DNA of 10,385 bases from positions 18,383 to 28,767 of the forward strand of contig JADDQX010000006.1 in assembly GCA_016781115.1 (NCBI GenBank), read 5' to 3'. This document shows positions 5,719 to 10,385 of this stretch, in pieces; within the stretch, counting starts at the first letter, position 1, and every line of letters starts with the position of its first letter. The notes beneath the pieces were generated by a model that saw only the letters and a list, made by a program, of their open reading frames with translations, was not told the origin of the DNA and ran no database searches. The stretch comes from Actinomycetota bacterium. Lineage in GTDB: Bacteria; Actinomycetota; CADDZG01; WHSQ01. The translations under genes were made by a program, and so were the position numbers.

Positions 5719-6890
5719 TCGTTCTCCTGATCGCGACGTCACTCCTCTTCCCGGTTTCGGTGGGGCGGGCAGCGGCGACGGGAACCATCGAGGGCCGCGT
5801 GATCAACGGGACCAACAAGCGTCCGCAGGCGGGGGTGAGGGTCACCCTGACCACGATCGCACCCGACGCGAACTCACGTCGCTCCGTCACGACCGACGAA
5901 CACGGACGCTATTCGTTCACCGGTCTCAGCACCGGAGCCGAGATCGTGTACGCGATCGACGGGAACTACAAGGGAGGGCTGTTCGCGGGGCGGCCGCTGA
6001 CGATCCCGTCGGACACCAAGCGCCCTCCTGTGATCGACACGACGTTGCGCGTGTTCGAGCCCACCACCGATCCGAACGCGATCCTCATCCGGAGAGACGA
6101 TCTATTCGTGGTGCAAGACGAAGGCCGGTTGTCGGTCATCGAAGCCGTGAAGGTCGTGAACCCGACGAACAACGCTTACATCGGCCGCGGCTCCGCGCTT
6201 GCTCCCGACGCCGAGGGACCGACACCGGCTCTCGGGTTCGCTCTCCCCGACGACGCTCTCCTCGAGACCGTCAGGTTCATCGACGCCGACCTCGACGTGC
6301 CACAGGTGGTCGAGGTCCGCGGCTTCGGGTTCGGCATCACGACCGCGATCCCGCCCGGGGAGGTCGACTTCACCTTCAGCTACAAGGTCGAGGGCTCGGG
6401 CGGAACGTTCGACCTCTCCCGCACCGCGCTGTACGAGATCTCGGAGCTGTCGGTGTTTGCAGAACGACCCCTCGCGGCCACCAGCAACCGACTCGAGGAG
6501 GGTGAAGAGCTCGAGCTAGAGGGCACCACCTACCGCCGCTCTTCGACGACCGGCGCCATCGACGCGGCGGACCCGATCCAGATCCTCATCGTCACGGAAG
6601 CAGGTTCATCCCTGCCGCTGATGGCGGGGCTGGGAGCCGGTCTCGCGCTGGTGCTCCTCGTTGGGTTCCTTGCCTTCCGAAGGAACAAGCGCTCTCGAGC
6701 CAAGGCTCCTCGGCGCGCAGACGCCGCGGGTTCCTCCGAGCACCGGGACGTGGTCGCCGCGATCGCGAAGCTGGATCTGAAGCACGAGGCGGGCGAGGTT
6801 GCAGGTGATGAATACACCCGCACGAGGTCCGCCTTGAAGGCTCAGCTGACGGGTAGCGAAGCGAACGAGCGGGGTGGCGGAGCCGGATGA
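5697..6890 (+). CDS. Membrane-anchored carboxypeptidase-regulatory-like domain protein of the ccm operon
   Basis: 397 residues from ATG 5697 (GGGA just upstream); ATG 5706 is a close alternative. Residues 1-26 are a signal peptide. Residues about 28-120 form a carboxypeptidase-regulatory-like (transthyretin/CNA-B type) beta-sandwich: GTIEGRVINGTNKRPQAGV, then TTDEHGRYSFTGL. A second extracytoplasmic beta-rich region (about 125-300) has no motif I recognise. A helix at about 306-327 crosses the membrane, followed by a basic cytosolic stretch and a final helical hairpin (about 350-384: VVAAIAKLDLKHEAGEVAG and onward). That hairpin resembles the one in the preceding CcmI-like protein. No Cys or catalytic motif is visible. 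It sits between the ccmI-like gene and ccmA, overlapping both (22 bases, then ATGA), so it is probably a working part of this Ccm complex, perhaps a scaffold or substrate-presenting subunit (inference). Confidence 0.72.
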   Translation: MQPMQRLVVLLIATSLLFPVSVGRAAATGTIEGRVINGTNKRPQAGVRVTLTTIAPDANSRRSVTTDEHGRYSFTGLSTGAEIVYAIDGNYKGGLFAGRPLTIPSDTKRPPVIDTTLRVFEPTTDPNAILIRRDDLFVVQDEGRLSVIEAVKVVNPTNNAYIGRGSALAPDAEGPTPALGFALPDDALLETVRFIDADLDVPQVVEVRGFGFGITTAIPPGEVDFTFSYKVEGSGGTFDLSRTALYEISELSVFAERPLAATSNRLEEGEELELEGTTYRRSSTTGAIDAADPIQILIVTEAGSSLPLMAGLGAGLALVLLVGFLAFRRNKRSRAKAPRRADAAGSSEHRDVVAAIAKLDLKHEAGEVAGDEYTRTRSALKAQLTGSEANERGGGAG

Positions 6891-7543
6891 TCACGATCGA
6901 GGGGTTGCGCGTGGCATACGGCCGCACGATCGCGCTCGACAGCGTCACCGCCGACATCGCTCCCGGGGTCTCGGGGTTGTTCGGGCCGAACGGGTCGGGC
7001 AAGTCGACGCTGCTCAGGGTCCTCGCCGGCCTGCTGCGACCGTCGACGGGGACGATCCGGATCGCAGGAGAGGTCGTGGACATGAAGAGCGAACAGCTGC
7101 GCGGTCGGATCGGGTACGCGGGGCATCGTTCGGGGCTCTACGGGCGTCTAACGGTGATGGAGAACCTGGAGCTGTTCGCGCGCCTCTACGGGACGGGACG
7201 CGGCCGAGTCAGAGACATGATCGATCAGCTCGACCTGCGCGACCGCGCCCGGACCCCCGCAGTGGAGCTGTCCGCGGGATACCAGCGCCGCGCCGCGGTG
7301 GCTCGCGCTCTCCTCCACGACCCGGACCTGTTGCTGCTGGACGAGCCCTACGCGAACCTCGACGACGAAGCTGCCGAAGCGGTGTCGCAAGCGGTGATGA
7401 CGTGGCGCCGTGCGGGCGCGGTGGCCGTGATCGCGACCCACGGTGCGAAGAAGGTGAAGCGCTACGCGGACTCGGGGCTCATCTTGCAGCGCGGCCGGCT
7501 GATCCGCCACGGCACCTACGAAGCTTCGGGGTTCACCCCATGA
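6887..7543 (+). CDS. ccmA: Heme exporter ATP-binding protein CcmA
   Basis: 218 residues, the normal size of CcmA. It is the cytosolic ATPase that, with CcmB and CcmC, powers release of holo-CcmE. Walker A is GPNGSGKST (33-41, Lys39); the ABC signature is LSAGYQRR (from 128); Walker B is LLLLDEP with Asp152 and Glu153; the switch His is His185 in ATHG. The Q-loop position reads YAGH with His instead of Gln, which is also seen in typical CcmA. Tyr in the signature (LSAGY rather than LSAGQ) and Gly after the switch His are small departures. ATG overlaps the preceding stop (ATGA), and GGAG lies 4 bases upstream. Its identity as CcmA rather than a generic ABC protein rests on length, the YAGH loop and the adjacent ccmB. 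Confidence 0.93.
   Translation: MITIEGLRVAYGRTIALDSVTADIAPGVSGLFGPNGSGKSTLLRVLAGLLRPSTGTIRIAGEVVDMKSEQLRGRIGYAGHRSGLYGRLTVMENLELFARLYGTGRGRVRDMIDQLDLRDRARTPAVELSAGYQRRAAVARALLHDPDLLLLDEPYANLDDEAAEAVSQAVMTWRRAGAVAVIATHGAKKVKRYADSGLILQRGRLIRHGTYEASGFTP
7519..7539 (+). other. Inverted repeats immediately before ccmB
   Basis: A 10-base palindrome CGAAGCTTCG (7519-7528) overlaps GGGG-TTCA-CCCC (7528-7539), a 4-pair stem with a TTCA loop ending right at the ccmB ATG. No good ribosome site is visible here, so ccmB is probably translated by coupling to ccmA. A role for the hairpin is unproven. Confidence 0.35.
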
Positions 7544-8268
7544 GCGCTGCGGGCTTCGCCGGGAAGACGCGGGCGCTCATCGCGAAGGACCTGCGGGTCG
7601 AGCTGAGGGGGCGAGACACGCTCCCACCGATGGTTGCGTTCGCGTTCACGGTGGCCCTGTTGCTCGCGTTCGCGGCCCCCGCTCCGCCTCGCCTTCAGGA
7701 GCCGGTGTCGCTGCCGGTCGGAACCGTCCCCTTCATCGACGTCGCCGCCGCCTTCCTCTGGATCACGGTCCTGTTCGCCGGCCTCATCGGCTTCGCCCGC
7801 ACCTTCGAGGTCGAAGAGGCCGACGGCGCGATCGACTCGCTGCTCCTGGTTCCGCTCGACCGCTCGGGTCTCTTCCTCGCGAAGGCGGCGGCGAACGCCA
7901 CCTTCGTCGTGGTCGTAGAGGCGATCTTGCTCCCGGCCTTCGCGTTGCTGTTCCACTTCGACCTGGGCCTCGACTGGCTCAACTTGATCCTGGTCACCCT
8001 GCTCGTCGACATCGGCTTCGTCGCGATCGGAACGCTGTTCGCGTCGGTTGCCGCGCAGACGCGCAGCCGCGAGCTCATCCTTCCGATCCTGGCTCTGCCC
8101 GCTCTGGTGCCTTTGTTCATCGCCGCCTTCGAGCTGACCGCGGACCTGCTGGGCGGAGGGGGCCTTCAAGCCGTCGCATCCAGAGGCTGGTTCGGGATCC
8201 TCCTCGCGTTCGACGTCATCTTCACGGTCGCGGCCGCGCTCGCATTCGAGTTCGTGATCGATGCGTAA
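7540..8268 (+). CDS. ccmB: Heme exporter membrane protein CcmB
   Basis: 242 residues from the ATG overlapping the ccmA stop (ATGA). About six hydrophobic helices are visible (roughly 32-48, 66-86, 117-138, 147-170, 178-198 and 216-238). Family features include the N-terminal cytosolic KDLRVELRGRD, the FARTFEVEEADGAIDSLLLVPLDR loop after helix 2, and AAQTRSRELILPILALP, matching the CcmB pattern (RSLAxEREDGALEQLLLSP and RGGLLLxLLxLP in standard members). CcmB is the permease partner of CcmA. In most operons ccmC follows directly; here the next gene is an M15 peptidase lipoprotein whose start overlaps the ccmB stop by 8 bases (ATGCGTAA). Confidence 0.93.
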   Translation: MSAAGFAGKTRALIAKDLRVELRGRDTLPPMVAFAFTVALLLAFAAPAPPRLQEPVSLPVGTVPFIDVAAAFLWITVLFAGLIGFARTFEVEEADGAIDSLLLVPLDRSGLFLAKAAANATFVVVVEAILLPAFALLFHFDLGLDWLNLILVTLLVDIGFVAIGTLFASVAAQTRSRELILPILALPALVPLFIAAFELTADLLGGGGLQAVASRGWFGILLAFDVIFTVAAALAFEFVIDA

Positions 8269-9418
8269 AGGGGTCCTGGTCCTGTGCGTCTGCCTGCTCG
8301 TCGGTGCCTGCGGCGGCCGCCAAGTTCCTGCTGAGGTTGCACGTGATCTTCCCTCGGGAGCCACGCGCCAACTCGAGCTCCCGGCTCCCATCCCCGCGGT
8401 CGCGGCTTACCGGGTCGAACTGCAGCGCCCGCTCCCAGACCACGTCCGCACCCGGCTCGAGGAGATACGAGGGGTCGCGATCGTGACCGCGGTGGCGCGC
8501 GGGTCGTTCGCGGTGAGGGGGCCGGAGGGCTCGCAGCGGATGACCGTCGCGTCGACCCGCCCGCTGCGATTCAGATCGGTGGCACCGGCGGCCACCAAAG
8601 AGGCGGAGTTCGTCTGGAGCGCGCTGCTGGCCGGCCGGAGCGTGCTCACCTTCGATGCCGCGCAACAGCTCCAGATAGACGACGCCGGGCAAGTGGAGAT
8701 CGCCGGATCGAGAGCCATACCCGTGGGCGCGTTCGCGGCGAACGGCACGCCGGATGTCGCCGACGTTCTGGTTCCCGACCACGTCGGCCGCGAGATCGGT
8801 CTCGGAGATGCCAACCTGCTGATCGCCGGGGCCGAGCCCGGCGCCGATGTAGGCCGCGTCGGAGCCGCTCTGAAGAAGACGCTCCAGGGACACGATGCGA
8901 CGATCGAGCGGATCGTCGACGCCTCTCCGGCGCCTCTCGAGGCCCCGGGTCAGCCTCAGCCGATCGGTCACGCTGAGGGAGGCGTCATCGGGTCGATGTC
9001 GTTCCGGATCCTGAAGGACGGCTTCATCGAGCCGGACCCCGCTTGGGTAGCCGCGAACATCGCCACCGGAGAGGTGCCGATCCTCGGTTCGGTGACGTGT
9101 CACCGTCTCGTGTTCCCGCAGCTGTACGCCGCGATGAACGAGATAGCCCAGGAGGACCTCGCCTCCGCGGTCGACCCCAACGACTACGGCGGCTGCTACG
9201 TGCCGCGTTTCATCGATCGCGACCCTCACAAGCCGTTGTCGATGCACGCGTTCGGCCTGGCCTTCGACATCAACGTCTCGGAGAACTACCTGGGCACGAG
9301 GGGCGATCAACACCCGCGCGTGATCGAGATCCTCCAGAAGTGGGGCTTCGAGTGGGGAGGGTTGTGGGCGCGGCCGGACCCGATGCACTTCGAGCTGGTC
9401 CGGCTGATCGAAACGTGA
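8261..9418 (+). CDS. Lipoprotein with MacB-like N-domain and M15 (VanY-type) peptidase domain
   Basis: 385 residues. Lipobox LVGAC puts the lipid on Cys17, so it faces the cell wall. The C-terminal third (about 245-385) is an M15 zinc peptidase, the family of D-Ala-D-Ala carboxypeptidases and L-Ala-D-Glu endopeptidases. The zinc ligands are His329 and Asp336 in SMHAFGLAFDIN and His376 in MHFEL. Asp373, three residues before His376, sits where CwlK/phage-endolysin members have their catalytic acid. The motif WGGLW (365-369) is also typical. Cys280 (VTCHR) and Cys312 (GGCYVPR) probably form a disulfide. Residues about 48-220 have the rhythm of the periplasmic core domain of MacB/FtsX-type permeases: LEEIRGVAIVTAV, then LLAGRSVLTFDAAQQL and VADVLVPDHVGREIGL. 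This is inference and no permease helices are present. The gene overlaps ccmB by 8 bases, so it is co-translated with the Ccm genes, although its link to cytochrome maturation is unclear. Confidence 0.85.
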   Translation: MRKGVLVLCVCLLVGACGGRQVPAEVARDLPSGATRQLELPAPIPAVAAYRVELQRPLPDHVRTRLEEIRGVAIVTAVARGSFAVRGPEGSQRMTVASTRPLRFRSVAPAATKEAEFVWSALLAGRSVLTFDAAQQLQIDDAGQVEIAGSRAIPVGAFAANGTPDVADVLVPDHVGREIGLGDANLLIAGAEPGADVGRVGAALKKTLQGHDATIERIVDASPAPLEAPGQPQPIGHAEGGVIGSMSFRILKDGFIEPDPAWVAANIATGEVPILGSVTCHRLVFPQLYAAMNEIAQEDLASAVDPNDYGGCYVPRFIDRDPHKPLSMHAFGLAFDINVSENYLGTRGDQHPRVIEILQKWGFEWGGLWARPDPMHFELVRLIET

Positions 9419-9448
9419 GGCTCGCGGGCGTGTGGGTATAGAGGGGCG

Positions 9449-10210
9449 ATGACCGGACCCAGTGAGAGAGCGCTGGCAGTGGCGCTCGAGGAGACGAGAG
9501 GTCTCGTCGCGGAGGGGGCTCGAGCGGTCATCTTGACCGGGAGCCACGCGCGCGGCGACGCGAACGAGCATTCAGATCTGGATCTCCGCGTGATCGGAGA
9601 CGGCCCGAAGAAGCACCTCAAGAGGAACGACGAGTTCCTGGTGTCGACGTCGTGGATGTCGCTCGAGGACCACAACGCTGCGTTCGGCGATCCCTCAGAA
9701 GCCGGGAGCATCGTTCCCGGCTGGACGAGCGCGGTGATCCTTCACGACCCCGATGATCTCGCCCGCGAGCTGAAGGAACGGGCGGAGAACTGGAAGTGGG
9801 AGTCGATCGGCGAAGCGTGCGACAGATGGGTCGCGCAGCAGATGGTCGAGCTCGCCGAGGAGGTCCACACCATCGTGGGCAACATCGAGCAAGACAAGCT
9901 GACCGCCGCGGCCGCGGAACGATCTCAACTCGCCATGGGATTGGCGCAGGCGCTGTCGGTGCACAACAGGATCGCGTACGAGTCCGAGAACGACCTGTGG
10001 CAGCTCGTTGCCGACGCGATGGGAGGCAGGTACGGCGGGCTGCAGCGGAACGCTCTGGCGGAGGACCCGATAACGCTCAGGGATTCGGTAGGTGCGGCGA
10101 TGCAACTCTTCTCCGTCGCGGCCACCGAGACGCAGCATCTACTGAGCGAAGAGCAACGTCCGGTCGTCGCGCACGCCTGCAACCTCGCGGGCTATCCGCT
10201 CGTCGACTAA
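9449..10210 (+). CDS. Nucleotidyltransferase-fold protein, substrate unknown
   Basis: 253 residues, no signal or membrane helix, so cytosolic. Residues 28-46 carry the polymerase-beta-type nucleotidyltransferase signature: ILTGSHARGDANEHSDLDL with Gly31-Ser32 and the metal-binding Asp43 and Asp45. A third acidic ligand is not clear. The rest (about 100-253) is mostly helical, as in kanamycin/aminoglycoside nucleotidyltransferase-like proteins. It is much longer than MNT antitoxins, and no HEPN partner gene is adjacent. It could transfer a nucleotide to a small molecule or protein; resistance is not implied. ATG 9449 is preceded by GAGGGG (9441-9446). A TATAGA (9437-9442) six bases before the ATG could instead act as a -10 box giving a leaderless mRNA. 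The gene is 30 bases after the peptidase gene and may be read with it or from its own promoter. Confidence 0.82.
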   Translation: MTGPSERALAVALEETRGLVAEGARAVILTGSHARGDANEHSDLDLRVIGDGPKKHLKRNDEFLVSTSWMSLEDHNAAFGDPSEAGSIVPGWTSAVILHDPDDLARELKERAENWKWESIGEACDRWVAQQMVELAEEVHTIVGNIEQDKLTAAAAERSQLAMGLAQALSVHNRIAYESENDLWQLVADAMGGRYGGLQRNALAEDPITLRDSVGAAMQLFSVAATETQHLLSEEQRPVVAHACNLAGYPLVD

Positions 10211-10385
10211 GACCCGTCCGGCGCCATCGCCTGCATCATCTTCATCGCCGCGTCGGGACCCTTCTGCGCGATGAACAGCAGGATCGGCGTGTCCAGACCG
10301 GCAGAGCGGAAAGACTGAAGGCGTTCGCGGCACGCGCCGGTGGGGCCGCTGATCACGAGTGCATCGACGAGCCGATAGGACACCG
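10207..10385 (-). CDS. LLM-class flavin-dependent oxidoreductase, C-terminal part (truncated by window edge)
   Basis: The minus-strand frame is open from the right edge to TAG at 10209-10207, giving 58 visible residues. They read as the end of a luciferase-like (LLM) monooxygenase/oxidoreductase: LVDALVISGPTGACRERL is the family's usual dalxxxGtpeexxerl element, followed by FRSAGLDTPILLF and a final amphipathic helix ending MMQAMAPDGS. Such enzymes use FMN or coenzyme F420 to oxidise or reduce small substrates; which one cannot be told from this piece. The gene has no start in the window. Its stop overlaps the convergent nucleotidyltransferase stop by 4 bases (CTAA), so no terminator separates them. 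Confidence 0.75.
   Translation of the reverse strand, partial: VSYRLVDALVISGPTGACRERLQSFRSAGLDTPILLFIAQKGPDAAMKMMQAMAPDGS

Noticed and set aside
8222..9571. Long minus-strand open frame opposite the peptidase gene
   Set aside because: Its translation is Arg/Asp/His-rich with no domain, signal or start site, and it lies exactly opposite a gene with a clear lipobox and M15 motifs. Such frames are usual shadows in GC-rich DNA.
9449..10210. MNT-HEPN toxin-antitoxin or antibiotic-resistance gene
   Set aside because: The protein is far longer than MNT antitoxins, no HEPN RX4-6H motif or partner gene is visible, and nothing beyond the generic nucleotidyltransferase signature supports a drug substrate.
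1..10385. tRNA, rRNA, CRISPR arrays, insertion sequences, phage or attachment sites
   Set aside because: Genes fill nearly the whole window, gaps are 82 bases or less, and no repeat arrays, transposase motifs or tRNA-like sequence were seen.

Overview
The window is GC-rich, tightly packed bacterial DNA with 14 genes, two of them cut by the window edges. I see no RNA genes, mobile elements or CRISPR. The longest stretch without a gene is about 80 bases. The mix of an actinobacterial-style heme-copper oxidase subunit III, leaderless-looking starts, many ATGA stop/start overlaps and the tail of an F420/flavin-type LLM oxidoreductase suggests an uncultured, high-GC Gram-positive lineage. A deep-branching actinomycete is my best guess; Chloroflexota or a related phylum is possible. 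Well-known actinobacteria (Mycobacterium, Streptomyces) mature c-type cytochromes with System II, so a System I (Ccm) operon here would fit a deep branch.

Layout: (1) bases 1-204, + strand: C-terminus of cytochrome c oxidase subunit III. (2) 201-2322, - strand: a three-gene operon for a CopC-like copper-binding protein, a two-helix membrane protein with a His-rich segment, and a lipoprotein with a thioredoxin-like CX4C domain. It runs tail-to-tail into the oxidase gene. (3) 2323-2404: a short divergent promoter region. (4) 2405-9418, + strand: an eight-gene operon ccmE-ccmF-ccmH-(ccmI-like zinc ribbon)-(carboxypeptidase-regulatory-domain membrane protein)-ccmA-ccmB-(M15 peptidase lipoprotein). 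Almost every junction is a start/stop overlap. (5) 9449-10210, + strand: a nucleotidyltransferase. (6) 10207-10385, - strand: C-terminus of an LLM-class oxidoreductase.

The main biology is a variant cytochrome c maturation system. CcmA and CcmB form the ABC module, CcmE is the heme chaperone, CcmF the heme lyase and CcmH the apocytochrome thiol partner. CcmE carries Cys in place of the canonical heme-binding His, with Phe in place of the following Tyr. CcmH has a CX7C arrangement instead of LRCxxC. No ccmC, ccmD or ccmG lies in the operon, although both its ends are inside the window. In their place are two poorly described membrane proteins whose cytosolic segments look like related CcmI-type helical hairpins, and a lipoprotein joining a MacB-like periplasmic fold to a peptidoglycan peptidase. 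The divergent copper/thiol operon beside the oxidase gene suggests the whole region serves assembly of the terminal respiratory chain.
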